A stretch of 64,000 nucleotides of DNA from positions 1,302,001 to 1,366,000 of the forward strand of contig NZ_AP028067.1 of NCBI RefSeq assembly GCF_030297155.1, written 5' to 3'. The translations under genes were made by a program, and so were the position numbers. Within the stretch, counting starts at the first letter, position 1. Every line of letters begins with the position of its first letter. This DNA is from Vibrio sp. FE10 (GTDB taxonomy: Bacteria > Pseudomonadota > Gammaproteobacteria > Enterobacterales > Vibrionaceae). The notes below the pieces were generated by a model that saw only the letters and a program-made list of their open reading frames with translations, was not told the DNA's origin and made no database searches. This document shows positions 37,358 to 48,053 of the stretch, piece after piece.

Positions 37358-38482
37358 TTACAGCTCGTCTACTGTTGCCCAAACCGCGGCTAGCATGTCG
37401 TGACCAAATGCAACGCTACGCTCTGGAGACCAACCGTACAGTTCGTCAGCGTGGCTGATGTGATCTTTAAATGGCATCTCTACGGTGTAAGCCAAACATT
37501 TGAACTGCTCGCCGATCCAGTTTGTGCCGACTGTCATATTCGCTTTGCCCGGCTCGTCTTTATCGTAGCCAAATTCATCTTGGAACTCTGGCGTGATAGT
37601 CAGAAGCGCTTGCTTGAAGTGATTCTCTAGCTTTGCAATGCGCTCGTTGTATGAAGGTGTGCCTTCGCTGCCCGCTACAAAGTTATAAGGAATTGCTTCG
37701 TCGCCGTGAATATCTAGGCACAGGTCAACGCCAGTTTCTAGCATGCGTTCACGCACGAGGAAAACCTCAGGGCTGCGTTCCATAGAAGGTGACTGCCATT
37801 CACGGTTTAGGTTAACGCCAATACCGTTGGTGCGTAGGTGGCCACGGATGCTGCCATCTGGGTTCATGTTCGGCACAACACGGAAAACAACGCTGTCTAG
37901 CAGAGAACGACCTACTGTATCTGTTTCATCAAGCAGACGTTGAAGCAAGCCTTCGATTAACCATTCAGCCATAGTCTCGCCAGGGTGTTGGCGACCAATA
38001 ACCCAGATGTTTTTCTTCTCTTCACTTGGCTCACCGATGGTTAGCAAAGTGATGTCATTGTTGTCTAGCGTGTGACCCAGAGTTTCAAGCTTACAAGCTG
38101 GGTGCGTTTGCGCACTGTGCAGAAGGTCTTGATGACGATCGTATGAGTAAGGTGCGAAGTACGCGAAGTACATTGAATCGTGTTCAGGAATGATGTCGAA
38201 GCTTAGTGTGTCGCCATCGAACTGAGATGGAATACGGAACCACTCTTCACGGTCATAAGATGCAACCACATCGTAATCTTTCCAGCCTTCAGGGTAAGCA
38301 GACGTTGCCAATTGGCCGATTTCAAAGTGGTGAGCTTGTTGAGCTTCACTTTCTAAGCGGAAGTGGAACCACTGAGAGATTTCAGTCTGGTTGTCTGCTG
38401 GGATAGTCAGTTGAATGTTTTGTGGTGAATCTGCTGAAACGACGTGAATGTTGCCGCTTTCGAAGTTGCTGAAAATTTTCAT
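37358..38482 (-). CDS. M14-family zinc carboxypeptidase (cytosolic CCP-like)
   Basis: Metallocarboxypeptidase of 374 residues without a signal peptide. Zinc site HPGE is in GRQHPGETMAEWLIEG. Substrate elements NPDGSIRGHLRTNGIGVNLN and the third ligand in LCLDIHGDE follow, and the catalytic glutamate lies in TVEMPFKDH. An N-terminal beta-sandwich (FSNFESGNIHVVSADS) is characteristic of the cytosolic carboxypeptidase subfamily. Eukaryotic relatives trim tubulin glutamates. The bacterial substrate is unknown. I use ATG at 38482, where the conserved domain starts. Confidence 0.85.
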   Translation of the reverse strand: MKIFSNFESGNIHVVSADSPQNIQLTIPADNQTEISQWFHFRLESEAQQAHHFEIGQLATSAYPEGWKDYDVVASYDREEWFRIPSQFDGDTLSFDIIPEHDSMYFAYFAPYSYDRHQDLLHSAQTHPACKLETLGHTLDNNDITLLTIGEPSEEKKNIWVIGRQHPGETMAEWLIEGLLQRLLDETDTVGRSLLDSVVFRVVPNMNPDGSIRGHLRTNGIGVNLNREWQSPSMERSPEVFLVRERMLETGVDLCLDIHGDEAIPYNFVAGSEGTPSYNERIAKLENHFKQALLTITPEFQDEFGYDKDEPGKANMTVGTNWIGEQFKCLAYTVEMPFKDHISHADELYGWSPERSVAFGHDMLAAVWATVDEL

Positions 38483-38692
38483 TGTAGTTTTTATCTCGTA
38501 GTTGAGTTGCCGTAAGACTAGCACACTTTTTTTCGAGCAAACCACTAACTAAATCGTAATGAGATGTTATTTCAGCTATCCGTTTTCGAGCCTTCTAACC
38601 CTAAGCTTTTTATTTCGAAGCTTTCTATTGTTTGAACTGCCTACTTTTAAACCGTCAGCTTATTAGTCAGCTTATTAACTATCTATTTTCAG

Positions 38693-38968
38693 CTATCGAC
38701 GTTGGCAAGTTGTGCAGCCACGACAGGCTGATCGTGTGTAGCGATCCAGCTTACTGCGTTGCACCTTACAGTACGCGTTTTTCAGCGCTCTTCGTCCAGA
38801 AAACCAATCATCAGGTTTCGAAAGAATCAGATAACCATTAAAGCGCTTCACGAGCTCGACTCTGTTCTGGTCGATGAACTTGCTATCAAACCCAATTTCA
38901 AAGTAATCAAGCGCTTGTTCGATGGCAGTGAAACTCGCTATTTTTTGTTGGAATTCTGTTTGGTTCAT
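38693..38968 (-). CDS. nifW: NifW-like protein (nitrogenase-stabilizing family)
   Basis: A 91-residue protein whose middle matches the NifW family: IEQALDYFEIGFDSKFIDQN followed by LVKRFNGYLIL and RRALKNAYCKVQRSKL. In diazotrophs NifW protects nitrogenase, but no other nif gene is in the window. Orphan NifW-like proteins occur in non-fixing gammaproteobacteria with unknown roles. The C-terminus adds a CRGCTTC cysteine cluster. It lies divergent from torC, with a gap of 305 bp. Confidence 0.75.
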   Translation of the reverse strand: MNQTEFQQKIASFTAIEQALDYFEIGFDSKFIDQNRVELVKRFNGYLILSKPDDWFSGRRALKNAYCKVQRSKLDRYTRSACRGCTTCQRR

Positions 38969-39273
38969 TGAGTAAAGAGTTTATGAAAATAGGTAGCCGA
39001 TATTGTATTGGATTTACAATTTACTTCTTTGATTTGGGAGGCGGTTTAGTGTGTTGTTATTAAATTAATCAATTGTGCATATTAATCCAAAGTATTGTAT
39101 TTGCAGGGTGATTAGGTTGTAAGGGGGTTCATTTTATAAAGCGACCTCATTCTCTCAGAAAGGTTCATTTTTTATTCCTCAGATTGCGATTTATGATCCA
39201 AATCAAACCTGCCTACCCCTAAAGTACTATTCTGATCGTAATTGTAACCAATTGTTGAAGATGATTAAGAATT
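38969..39273 (+). promoter_or_regulatory. torCA promoter region with repeated GGTTCATTTT boxes
   Basis: This 305-bp gap has no gene. It holds two direct copies of GGTTCATTTT (39126-39135 and 39162-39171), which resemble the TorR half-box core GTTCAT. An FNR-like palindrome follows at 39193. Together they suggest control by TMAO and by anaerobiosis. The divergent nifW-like gene would share the region. Confidence 0.45.
39193..39206 (+). promoter_or_regulatory. Candidate FNR site upstream of torC
   Basis: ATGATCCAAATCAA differs at one base from the FNR consensus TTGATNNNNATCAA. It is centred about 75 bp before the torC ATG, a plausible position for an activator if transcription starts close to the gene. 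Confidence 0.5.
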
Positions 39274-40368
39274 ATGACAATAAAAAAACGTTATATCGCA
39301 CTAATAGCGGCGGTTGGTATAGGTATTGGCTGGTTAACCTTAGGGGGAACTGCAGCCGTTATGCACTATACATCGAGCACTGAATTTTGTGTTTCTTGCC
39401 ACACGATGGAAGCTCCCCACAAAGAATACCAAGGTTCCGTTCACTTCAGTAACGCAAAAGGCATTCGAGCAGAATGTGCCGATTGCCACATCCCCACAGA
39501 TCCGATTGATTACGTGATCACTAAAGTAAGAGCATCAAAAGACATCTACCACGAATTCATCTCCGGTAAGATCGACACGCCTGAGAAATACGAAGCGCAC
39601 CGTGAAGAGATGGCTGAAACTGTATGGGCTCAATTCCGCGAGAATGACTCAGCAACGTGTCGCTCTTGTCACGACTTCGATGCAATGGAAGAGTTCGAGC
39701 AATCTCGTGATGCCGCGAAAATGCACGCTTACGGTAAAGAAAATAACCAAACGTGTATCGACTGTCATAAGGGCGTAGCGCACTTTGCTCCTGAAGCTCA
39801 GCTAGACAGTAAAGCGTTTGATACCTTGATTGCCTTTACCAAAAATACGGCAGCAGATGCGAAAGTTGTTTACCCAGTGACAGACATTGCAATAGGTGAG
39901 TTCGGTAGCCTAAACCCAACAGCTGAATTGCAAGTAATTAAAGCTGAAGGCGACAACCGCACTGTAACGTTGAATGCGTTCCAAATGAAAGGCGCAGAAC
40001 AGGTGCTTTACTTCGGTGAAGGGCAGCGTTCTATTGTTGCTAAATTGACAGAACAAGGGCAAGGCGCACTTAAAACGGGTGAATATGAAGCGGATGCTTA
40101 TGGTAATGAATGGCGTTCAGTTGAATTGACGGGTGACATTATTTCGCCAGTTGTCGATAGCCTAGACCCAATTTGGTCTTACGCCGAAGAGTTAGACAAT
40201 GTTTACTGTTCAACTTGTCACGCAAAAATTCCTGGTGAGCACTTCACTGTTAACGCTTGGGGACCGGTTGCTAAAGGTATGGGAGATCGTACAGATATCT
40301 CAGAGCAAAACCTTGAACTACTGACTAAGTACTTCCAAAACCACGCGAAAGACGTTGTTGGCCACTAA
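39274..40368 (+). CDS. torC: TMAO reductase pentaheme c-type cytochrome, TorC-like
   Basis: Membrane-anchored cytochrome of the NapC/NirT type that carries electrons from menaquinol to TorA. The N-terminal anchor helix (YIALIAAVGIGIGWLTLGG) precedes five CxxCH heme sites: CVSCH (39-43), CADCH (68-72), CRSCH (129-133), CIDCH (161-165) and CSTCH (312-316). Four in the NapC part plus one in a C-terminal domain is the TorC pattern. It is followed 16 bp later by torA. No torD chaperone or torE lies in the window next to it. Confidence 0.93.
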   Translation: MTIKKRYIALIAAVGIGIGWLTLGGTAAVMHYTSSTEFCVSCHTMEAPHKEYQGSVHFSNAKGIRAECADCHIPTDPIDYVITKVRASKDIYHEFISGKIDTPEKYEAHREEMAETVWAQFRENDSATCRSCHDFDAMEEFEQSRDAAKMHAYGKENNQTCIDCHKGVAHFAPEAQLDSKAFDTLIAFTKNTAADAKVVYPVTDIAIGEFGSLNPTAELQVIKAEGDNRTVTLNAFQMKGAEQVLYFGEGQRSIVAKLTEQGQGALKTGEYEADAYGNEWRSVELTGDIISPVVDSLDPIWSYAEELDNVYCSTCHAKIPGEHFTVNAWGPVAKGMGDRTDISEQNLELLTKYFQNHAKDVVGH

Positions 40369-40384
40369 TAGTAAGGAATAAAAA

Positions 40385-42838
40385 ATGACAGATATTACAC
40401 GTCGCGGATTTCTAAAAGGCACAAGTATGGCGGCTGGTGCAATGGCGTTTACGTCGTTTTCCCCAGTGTCCGTAGCTTCATCAGATACGCGTGGTAAAGG
40501 TGTTCTTACGGCTGGCCGTATGGGGCCGATGTTGTGTGAAGTGAAAGACGGCAAGTTAGTGTCTACCACGAATGCAGTAGCACAAACGGTTGCAAACAGC
40601 CTACAAACAACAGGCCCTGACCAAGTTCATACCAAAGCTCGCATTAAATACCCAATGGTGCGTAAGAGCTACTTAGATAATCCACTGGCGCCTAAAGCAG
40701 CACGTGGTGATGACGAGTTTGTTCGAGTGTCTTGGGACGAAGCGTACAAATTGATACACGAACAACACATGCGTATTCGTGAAAACAATACACCAGATGC
40801 TATTTTTGCTGGGTCTTACGGATGGCGTTCAAGTGGCGTCTTACATAAAGCACAAACACTACTGCAGCGTTATATGGGAATGGCTGGTGGTTATTCGGGT
40901 CATATGGGAGATTACTCAACGGGCGCTGCACAAGTTATTATGCCGCACGTTGTTGGTTCGATTGAAGTTTATGAGCAACAAACGACTCACCCGATGGTTC
41001 TTGAGCATAGTGATGTCGTTGTGCTTTGGGGTTTAAACCCTATGAACACACTAAAAATCGCGTGGAGTTCAACGGACTGTTCTGGTTTGGAGTTTTTCCA
41101 CCAACTGAAAAAATCAGGGAAAACAGTGATTGCGATTGATCCAATGCGTTCTGAGACCATTGAGTTCTTTGGTGATAATGCAGAATGGATTGCTCCGCAC
41201 CCAATGACTGATGTTGCGATGTTGATGGGTATTGCCCATACACTGGTTAAAACAGATAAACACGACAAGTCATTTATTGAAAAATACACAACGGGCTATA
41301 ACGTATTCGAAGATTACCTGATGGGTAAAGAAGACGGTGTGGTGAAAGATGCACAGTGGGCATCTAACGTGTGTGGGGTCTCTGTTAAGCAGATTGAATT
41401 ACTTGCCGAGATCTTTAGCAGTAATCGAACTATGTTGATGGCAGGTTGGGGAATCCAACGTCAGCAATTTGGTGAGCAACGTCACTGGATGTTGGTGACA
41501 CTCGCAGCGATGTTAGGTCAAATCGGTTTGCCAGGCGGCGGTTTTGGTTTCTCTTACCATTACTCTAATGGTGGTAATCCATCTCGTGATGCGGGTGTTT
41601 TACCTGCTATGTCAGCGTCACTTGGTGCGGTAGCCGGAAGTGATGAGCGTGGCTGGTCTGCGACGGGTAAAGTGATGAACTCGTTCCCGGTTGCTCGTAT
41701 TGTGGAAGCGTTAGAAAATCCAGGACAAGCATACAAACATAATGGTCATGATCGTGTCTTCCCTGATATCAAGATGATCTGGTGGGCTGGCGGCGGTAAT
41801 TTTACTCATCACCAAGATACAAACCGTCTTATTAAAGCATGGCAAAAACCAGAGCTAGTGGTTATCTCAGAAATTTACTGGACCGCTGCAGCAAAACACG
41901 CAGATGTCGTTCTTCCAATTACTACGTCATTTGAACGTAACGATTTGACGATGACGGGTGACTACAGTAACCAACACCTAGTGCCAATGAAGAAAGCGGT
42001 TGAACCTCAAGGTGAAGCGCGTAACGACTTTGACGTGTTTGCTGATATGGCGGAGCTACTTGCGCCGGGTGGACACAATGTGTACACCGAAGGCAAGACC
42101 GAGATGGAATGGTTGTATGGCTTTTATAAAGCAGCGCAACAAGGTGGTAGAGCAGCGCGTGTCGCTATGCCGAATTTCAGCAAGTTCTGGGAAGATAATC
42201 AGCTTATTGAAATGAAGTGGAACGAGAAGAACGCACAGTTCGTTCGTTACGCTGATTTCCGTGATAACCCAATCATGAACCCACTAGGTACGCCAAGTGG
42301 TAAGATTGAAATCTTCTCGAAAACGATTGAAGGTTACCAATTAGAAGATTGCCCAGCGCATCCAACTTGGTTAGAACCAACAGAATACACCGGTAATGCT
42401 AAAGATGGAGAGCTGCAACTGATGACAGCGCACGCCGCGCATCGTCTACACAGCCAGTTCAATTACGCGAAGATTCGTGAAGAGTATGCGATCGCTGACC
42501 GTGAGCCGATTTCTATTCACCCTGAAGATGCAAAAGTTCGTGGCATCAACACAGGTGATTTGGTTCGTGCACACAATGGGCGTGGACAAGTTTTGGTGGG
42601 TGCATTAGTGACGGATGGCATCAAGCAAGGCTCTGTATGTATCCATGAAGGCGGTTGGCCAGATTTAGACAAAGACACAGGTCTATGTAAAAATGGTGGC
42701 TGTAACGTACTTACGTTGGATATTCCGACCTCTCGTTTGGCAAATGGTTGTGCTGCGAACTCTGCGCTTGTGAAAATTGAAAAATACACAGGCCCAGCAT
42801 TAGAACTGACGGCATTTGATCCACCTAAAAATGGTTAA
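40385..42838 (+). CDS. torA: Trimethylamine-N-oxide reductase, molybdenum enzyme TorA
   Basis: Periplasmic terminal reductase that converts TMAO to trimethylamine using a bis-molybdopterin cofactor. The Tat signal has [17 protein letters not shown]. The DMSO/TMAO reductase pattern includes [12 protein letters not shown], and the molybdenum-ligand serine is in [26 protein letters not shown] and [20 protein letters not shown] follow in the later domains. The protein has 817 residues, the normal length. AAGGA precedes the ATG by 7 bases. It shares an operon with torC, and a terminator follows at 42867. Confidence 0.92.
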   Translation: MTDITRRGFLKGTSMAAGAMAFTSFSPVSVASSDTRGKGVLTAGRMGPMLCEVKDGKLVSTTNAVAQTVANSLQTTGPDQVHTKARIKYPMVRKSYLDNPLAPKAARGDDEFVRVSWDEAYKLIHEQHMRIRENNTPDAIFAGSYGWRSSGVLHKAQTLLQRYMGMAGGYSGHMGDYSTGAAQVIMPHVVGSIEVYEQQTTHPMVLEHSDVVVLWGLNPMNTLKIAWSSTDCSGLEFFHQLKKSGKTVIAIDPMRSETIEFFGDNAEWIAPHPMTDVAMLMGIAHTLVKTDKHDKSFIEKYTTGYNVFEDYLMGKEDGVVKDAQWASNVCGVSVKQIELLAEIFSSNRTMLMAGWGIQRQQFGEQRHWMLVTLAAMLGQIGLPGGGFGFSYHYSNGGNPSRDAGVLPAMSASLGAVAGSDERGWSATGKVMNSFPVARIVEALENPGQAYKHNGHDRVFPDIKMIWWAGGGNFTHHQDTNRLIKAWQKPELVVISEIYWTAAAKHADVVLPITTSFERNDLTMTGDYSNQHLVPMKKAVEPQGEARNDFDVFADMAELLAPGGHNVYTEGKTEMEWLYGFYKAAQQGGRAARVAMPNFSKFWEDNQLIEMKWNEKNAQFVRYADFRDNPIMNPLGTPSGKIEIFSKTIEGYQLEDCPAHPTWLEPTEYTGNAKDGELQLMTAHAAHRLHSQFNYAKIREEYAIADREPISIHPEDAKVRGINTGDLVRAHNGRGQVLVGALVTDGIKQGSVCIHEGGWPDLDKDTGLCKNGGCNVLTLDIPTSRLANGCAANSALVKIEKYTGPALELTAFDPPKNG

Positions 42839-42866
42839 TCTCTAACGAGAAACAGCCGACAGAATA

Positions 42867-42893
42867 GAGCCAGCTTAATCGCTGGCTTTTTTT
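42867..42893 (+). terminator. Rho-independent terminator after torA
   Basis: GCCAGC, loop TTAATC, GCTGGC, then TTTTTTTAT. It closes torCA. Confidence 0.85.
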
Positions 42894-42981
42894 ATGATCT
42901 TTTTTGCGTCATAGAGACTATTACTCAGTGTCGAGTAGACAGCTCATATTAATCAACGACATCACAGCGAGAGATAAGATC

Positions 42982-43194
42982 ATGAATCGGATCAACCCAA
43001 AGAAGTTACTTCGTAGTAAATGGACCGCGGTTAGCCCAGTAAAGAAGGAGAAACACTTCATGATTACTGAGGTTGAATTCGAAGAAGGGGAGGTGATTCG
43101 TTGTTTAATCGAAGCGGTCATGACCAAACGAGAGGAAGCCATTAATTGGCGGGATTTGACCGACAAAGATCATTGGCTTCCTGGTTGGAAATAA
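42982..43194 (+). CDS. Small Trp-rich protein, TIGR02450 family
   Basis: A 70-residue protein of the tryptophan-rich TIGR02450 family. The conserved blocks are KLLRSKWTAVSPVKKEKHF and the C-terminal INWRDLTDKDHWLPGW. It is soluble and of unknown function. The ATG at 42982 begins right at the conserved region; an earlier frame opening at 42904 adds unrelated sequence. Confidence 0.82.
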   Translation: MNRINPKKLLRSKWTAVSPVKKEKHFMITEVEFEEGEVIRCLIEAVMTKREEAINWRDLTDKDHWLPGWK

Positions 43195-43247
43195 AGATGT
43201 GGAGCCAGCACCTAAAGTAAAGGGAAGATAACGCAGATTCGCCCGTT

Positions 43248-43985
43248 TTAACTTGCCGAAGCTGTGCGTAATTGCCAGTATTTGAGTCCTTCTAACACTC
43301 CCTCTGCGTGTGTTGCTCTGCTGGTGTAAACATTGTCTCTATCGGACAGGTGAGCAACCTCAGGGTAATGGTTAGCCACTAAGATCGAGTTTACGCCCTC
43401 TATCGTCAACATAGAGGTGTCGTTAGCAGAATCACCCGCTACGCATACTTCCTCAACGCTCAAATCATGTTGTTTGAGCAGATGATGAATCGCGGTAGCC
43501 TTATTGACGCCCTTCGGTGTGATGTCCAGATACCAGTCGTGAGAGTAGGTGAGGTGTACATCCAATCCGTGCGATTCCAAACTTGATTCGATCAGCTCAT
43601 GTTGAGGATCAGACAGTTTCCCTTCAAAAGTAATCTTGTAATCACCTTGATGGTTTTCGAAGCGTTCGCCCATAAAATCGAGCGGTGCGAGTGCTGACTC
43701 TACCTTTGATTTATTCCACGATGCTTCTAATTGGTTATGCCAAATATGGTCAGGCTTTTGGGAGTGAACGTGGTGAATTTTCGTGCCCACATCGCTAATA
43801 ATACTGTGTGGTTTCGGGTAGTTATCCGATGCTAAGCCCACTCGAATAGAAGGTAGGGTTCTCCCCGTCGCAATGATAAATCGGATATCGGATTGCTCGG
43901 TTAAGTAGTCAAATAATTGATTAACCCCATGAGAAGAACCTCCATCCAGTGTCCCATCAAAGTCACATACCAACATTTTTATCAT
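43248..43985 (-). CDS. HAD-superfamily phosphatase, sucrose-6-phosphate phosphatase-like
   Basis: A 245-residue HAD hydrolase with the C2B-type cap. Motif I is CDFDGTLDGG with the nucleophile Asp and acid Asp. Motif II is FIIATGR. The substrate-cap segment is IISDVGTKIHHV, and YLDITPKGVNKATAIHHLL precedes motif IV VAGDSANDTSML. These features fit the sucrose-phosphatase/mannosyl-phosphoglycerate phosphatase branch. No sugar-phosphate synthase is adjacent. I use ATG at 43985, eight bases after AGGGA. It lies divergent from proVWX, an osmoprotectant importer, so a role in compatible-solute sugar metabolism is possible but unproven. Confidence 0.72.
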   Translation of the reverse strand: MIKMLVCDFDGTLDGGSSHGVNQLFDYLTEQSDIRFIIATGRTLPSIRVGLASDNYPKPHSIISDVGTKIHHVHSQKPDHIWHNQLEASWNKSKVESALAPLDFMGERFENHQGDYKITFEGKLSDPQHELIESSLESHGLDVHLTYSHDWYLDITPKGVNKATAIHHLLKQHDLSVEEVCVAGDSANDTSMLTIEGVNSILVANHYPEVAHLSDRDNVYTSRATHAEGVLEGLKYWQLRTASAS

Positions 43986-44767
43986 TTTGAATTCCCTGTT
44001 CTTTTCTCTAATCATCGCAGAAAGAATATCCATTTCTTCTATAAAGAATGGCTCAGCAATGCGTACTCTACAAGTTGTCTTTTGGCTTAGATAATCGACA
44101 TTCAATAGTTTGCAGCAAGCGTCACAGTCGGCGTTATGTTCTGGATATTATAGATAATTATATCAACCGGAACTGCGCTTAATTGGGGGCGATTTTAACG
44201 GTTGTTTCTACTTTTTTTTTGTGATTCTTCGCCCCTCTATGCGTTTGATTTGTAACTTTGAATGCCTCTCTTTCCTCGTTGATTTCATGCAGAACCCTCG
44301 TGTTATACAGACAAAGGCTCAGGGGGGTATTTGACCTTCGTATCAGAGCCAATCACCAGTTTGTAAATGACACCAAAATCGGCGTCAAATAGTTTGTATT
44401 CGAATTATTTGTGCACGAACCATTTGTGTGTATTTGTGGTCTATTTAGCCTATTAATTGTTCTTATGTGAAATAAATATTCAATAATCTATCAGTAAGTA
44501 ATACATAATATTGCAGATGACATTAACGAGTTAAAGTCTTTTATTATCAATATTTTGCTTGGTTTTAGCTTGAAATTTAACCTTTGTTTTGGTTGGTGAT
44601 TTAGCGGTTTTATTACATATTTACAGAACGCGACCCCTTGATTTGCAGGGTTTAATTGCTTAGAGTGCTAATCGTTTTTCGGGTTTAAATAACCATTTTA
44701 AAGCTTAAACAACCGTTTTAAGTTTAAATAACGATTAGTTTAAATAACTAAGAAAGGATTAGATTAC
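43986..44767 (+). promoter_or_regulatory. Long AT-rich region upstream of proVWX
   Basis: A gap of 782 bp without a gene, much longer than its neighbours' gaps. Just before proV are four imperfect copies of TTTAAATAAC at 44684, 44704 (CTTAAACAAC), 44723 and 44740, spaced 17-20 bp. The region is AT-rich throughout. In enteric bacteria the proU promoter is silenced by H-NS through AT-rich elements. A similar mechanism here is inference. No riboswitch or small RNA was recognised. Confidence 0.45.
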
Positions 44768-45955
44768 ATGGATCCCATACTGGAAGTTAAGGGACTGTAC
44801 AAGGTGTTTGGTGAAGACACCGACCGTGCTTTTACAATGATTAATGAAGGCGCGAACAAAGATAAAGTTTTCGAAGAAACAGGTTTAACGATCGGCGTTA
44901 ACGATGTTTCTCTTAGCATTCAAGAAGGCGAGATTTTCGTCATAATGGGACTGTCAGGCTCTGGCAAATCAACCCTAGTACGCCTTCTTAACCGCTTGAT
45001 TGAACCTACCAAAGGTAATGTGCTTCTTCGAGGCAAAGACATTGCCCACATCTCAGAAGATGAACTCCGCGAAGTCCGCCGCAACAACATCTCAATGGTT
45101 TTCCAAAACTTCGCATTGATGCCTCACATGACAGTAATTGAAAATGCCGCGTTTGGTCTTGAGCTAGCGGGTGTTGAAGTTGATAAGAGAAAACAGTCAG
45201 CATTTGAAGCGTTAGAACGAGTAGGTCTTGGCGCGTATTCGGAATCTTACCCTGATGAATTGTCTGGCGGTATGAAGCAGCGTGTTGGTTTGGCTCGTGC
45301 TCTAGCTTGCGACCCCGATATTCTGTTAATGGACGAAGCCTTTTCTGCACTCGACCCTTTGATTCGTACTGAAATGCAAGACGAGCTAATTCGACTTCAA
45401 AATGACGATAAGCGAACAATCGTATTCATCTCGCATGATTTGGATGAAGCGATGCGTATCGGTGATCGAATTGCGATTATGCAAAATGGCGAAGTGGTTC
45501 AAGTAGGTACTCCTGACGAGATCTTAAACAGCCCAGCGAACGACTACGTTGAAGCTTTCTTCCGTGGTGTGAATGTAGCAAGTGTTCTTACGGTGAAAGA
45601 CATTGCGCGTAAGAAGCCGGCTGCGGTATTTAAGAAATCAGAACACGACGGTCCAGCTTCAGCTCTGCAAATCTTGATGGATAACGACCGTGAATACGGC
45701 ATCGTTGTTGAGAAGAGCAGTCACTACTCAGGCATTGTGTCTATCGAGTCCCTTCGTAAAGCCCATAAAGAGAACAAATCATTAGTTAGCGCACAGCTAG
45801 ATGATGGCTTAACTCTGAATCCAGATTTACCAATCAATGATGTACTTGGCCTTGTGGGTGGCGTGCCTTATTCCGTTCCTGTTGTGGACGATAAAGGTAA
45901 TTACTTCGGCGTTGTGACGAAATCACGACTGCTACAAACATTGGATAAGGGATAG
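44768..45955 (+). CDS. proV: Glycine betaine/proline ABC transporter ATP-binding protein
   Basis: ATPase of the ProU/OpuA-type osmoprotectant importer. The 395-residue protein has an N-terminal lead-in ([16 protein letters not shown]) typical of ProV. Walker [10 protein letters not shown], signature [17 protein letters not shown] and Walker [14 protein letters not shown] follow. C-terminal CBS-like domains ([31 protein letters not shown]) may sense ionic strength. The ribosome site AAAGGA precedes the ATG. It is the first gene of proVWX, with proW starting 3 bp after its stop. Confidence 0.94.
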   Translation: MDPILEVKGLYKVFGEDTDRAFTMINEGANKDKVFEETGLTIGVNDVSLSIQEGEIFVIMGLSGSGKSTLVRLLNRLIEPTKGNVLLRGKDIAHISEDELREVRRNNISMVFQNFALMPHMTVIENAAFGLELAGVEVDKRKQSAFEALERVGLGAYSESYPDELSGGMKQRVGLARALACDPDILLMDEAFSALDPLIRTEMQDELIRLQNDDKRTIVFISHDLDEAMRIGDRIAIMQNGEVVQVGTPDEILNSPANDYVEAFFRGVNVASVLTVKDIARKKPAAVFKKSEHDGPASALQILMDNDREYGIVVEKSSHYSGIVSIESLRKAHKENKSLVSAQLDDGLTLNPDLPINDVLGLVGGVPYSVPVVDDKGNYFGVVTKSRLLQTLDKG

Positions 45956-45958
45956 ATC

Positions 45959-47053
45959 ATGTCGTCGGAACAAACAAATAATGACCCATGGTCACAGTCT
46001 GCACCTGCCGCTCAACCTGCAAGTGATCCTTGGGGCCAAGCCGCTGATACTTCTCCATCTGCAGATTGGCTAAGCAGCGAAACCGTAGAAACCATTCCTT
46101 TTGATCCACTTAATCCTTTTGCAGAAGCAGTTCTGCCTGTTGATACTTGGGTTGAATCTGGATTGAATTGGCTAGTTGAACACGGACGTCCGTTATTTCA
46201 AGCAATACGTGTACCTATCGATTTCATCCTAAGTTCATTTGAAACGGCTTTGGTGTCTACGCCAGCTCCGTTCATGTTGATCATCTTGTTTCTCGTCGCA
46301 TGGCAGTTTTCAAATCTGAAGCTTGGTGTGGCTACTGCAGTATCGTTGACGTTCATTGGCTTGATTGGCGCTTGGTCTGAAGCGATGACCACACTTTCAC
46401 TGGTTATGACGTCGGTCTTCTTCTGTCTGTTGATTGGTTTGCCCATGGGGATATGGCTCGCCCGCAGTAATACTGCGGCTAAATTCGTACGTCCAATTCT
46501 CGACGCCATGCAAACGACGCCAGCCTTCGTTTATCTCGTACCCATCGTAATGTTGTTTGGTATTGGTAACGTTCCGGGTGTCGTGGTAACCATCATATTC
46601 GCTTTGCCACCAGTGGTACGTTTAACCATCTTGGGTATTCAACAGGTGCCGGAAGATTTGATCGAAGCGGGTCACTCATTCGGTGCAAGCAAAAAGCAGA
46701 TGCTATATCGAATTCAATTGCCATTGGCATTGCCAACCATTATGGCGGGCGTAAACCAAACATTAATGTTGTCGCTATCGATGGTGGTTATCGCATCAAT
46801 GATCGCGGTAGGCGGTTTAGGTCAAATGGTACTGAGAGGTATCGGCCGTTTAGATATGGGACTGGCCGCTGTTGGTGGTCTAGGCATTGTTATCTTGGCA
46901 ATCCTACTTGACCGTATTACCCAAGTTCTCGGGGTAAATGCAGGCAATACAAAATTACGCTGGTATCACATGGGGCCTGTTTCTCTTGTGCTAAAAGCTT
47001 TAAATCGCGGTAAACAATCAGAACTACAACTAAGGAAAAACACCAATGAATAA
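45959..47053 (+). CDS. proW: Glycine betaine/proline ABC transporter permease
   Basis: Permease of the osmoprotectant importer, 364 residues. The first 90 residues are hydrophilic ([19 protein letters not shown] and onward), the long cytoplasmic or periplasmic tail expected of ProW. About six helices follow, with the coupling loop [20 protein letters not shown] and [20 protein letters not shown]. It overlaps proX by 8 bp. Confidence 0.93.
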   Translation: MSSEQTNNDPWSQSAPAAQPASDPWGQAADTSPSADWLSSETVETIPFDPLNPFAEAVLPVDTWVESGLNWLVEHGRPLFQAIRVPIDFILSSFETALVSTPAPFMLIILFLVAWQFSNLKLGVATAVSLTFIGLIGAWSEAMTTLSLVMTSVFFCLLIGLPMGIWLARSNTAAKFVRPILDAMQTTPAFVYLVPIVMLFGIGNVPGVVVTIIFALPPVVRLTILGIQQVPEDLIEAGHSFGASKKQMLYRIQLPLALPTIMAGVNQTLMLSLSMVVIASMIAVGGLGQMVLRGIGRLDMGLAAVGGLGIVILAILLDRITQVLGVNAGNTKLRWYHMGPVSLVLKALNRGKQSELQLRKNTNE

Positions 47054-48053
47054 TTCATGGAAGAGCAAACTAGCCGTTAGCATCGTTTCGACACTGGCTG
47101 TATCAACGAACGTGTGGGCAGCAAGCTTGCCAGGTGAAGGTGTATCAGTTCAGCCTGTTCAATCTTCAGTTGCTGAAGAAACGTTTCAAACACTGATTGT
47201 TAACCGTGCTTTAGAAGAGCTTGGCTACGACGTGAAATCAACACAAGAAGTGGACTACAACGTAGCTTACACCTCAATTGCAAAAGGTGATGCAACGTTC
47301 CTAACCGTAGGTTGGTTCCCACTACATGCTGATAAATACAAAATGGCAGGTGGCGATGACAAATTCTACCGCGAAGGTCAGTATGTTAGTGGTGCCGCTC
47401 AAGGTTACCTAATTGATAAGAAAACGGCAGAAAAGTACAACATCACTAATATTGGTCAGTTAACTGATCCAAAAATCGCAAAGCTGTTTGATGCAGACGG
47501 TGATGGCAAAGCAGACCTAACAGGCTGTAACCCAGGTTGGGGTTGTGAAATGGTTATCGAACATCAACTATCAGCATTCAAACTGGACGATACGGTAACT
47601 CATAACCAAGGTAACTATGCGGCTATCATCGCTGACACGATTTCACGTTACCAAAAGGGTGAATCAATCCTTTACTACACGTGGACACCGTACTGGGTGA
47701 GTGGCGTATTGGTGCCTAACGAAGACGTAGTATGGCTAGAAGTGCCATTCTCTTCATTACCTGGTGAGCGTGCGAATGTTGATACTACTTTGTCTAATGG
47801 CAAGAACTACGGCTTCCAAATGAACTCAATGCGCATTATCGCGAATAAAGAGTTTGCTAAGAACAACCCATCAGCGGCTAAGCTTTTCGAAATCATCAAA
47901 CTTAACATCAATGATGTAAGTGCTCAGAACATGATGATGAGCAAAGGTAAGAACAGCTCTGCTGATATCGAAGCACACGTAAATGGTTGGATTAAAGCGA
48001 ACCAAAATACGTTTGATGCTTGGATTGCAGAAGCTAAGAAAGCAACACTGTAG
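47046..48053 (+). CDS. proX: Glycine betaine/proline substrate-binding protein
   Basis: Periplasmic binding protein of 335 residues. The signal peptide is about 26 residues ([17 protein letters not shown]). The ProX pattern is seen in [34 protein letters not shown] and [20 protein letters not shown], where aromatic residues form the betaine cage. Its start lies inside the proW 3' end, so translation is coupled. A terminator follows at 48172. Confidence 0.93.
   Translation: MNNSWKSKLAVSIVSTLAVSTNVWAASLPGEGVSVQPVQSSVAEETFQTLIVNRALEELGYDVKSTQEVDYNVAYTSIAKGDATFLTVGWFPLHADKYKMAGGDDKFYREGQYVSGAAQGYLIDKKTAEKYNITNIGQLTDPKIAKLFDADGDGKADLTGCNPGWGCEMVIEHQLSAFKLDDTVTHNQGNYAAIIADTISRYQKGESILYYTWTPYWVSGVLVPNEDVVWLEVPFSSLPGERANVDTTLSNGKNYGFQMNSMRIIANKEFAKNNPSAAKLFEIIKLNINDVSAQNMMMSKGKNSSADIEAHVNGWIKANQNTFDAWIAEAKKATL

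Noticed and set aside
38693..42838. Nitrogen-fixation locus suggested by the NifW-like protein
   Set aside because: No nifHDK, regulators or cofactor genes are present. Only one orphan family member is seen.
45006..45419. 137-codon open frame antisense to proV
   Set aside because: It overlaps the conserved ATPase core, has no start signal and no recognisable domain.
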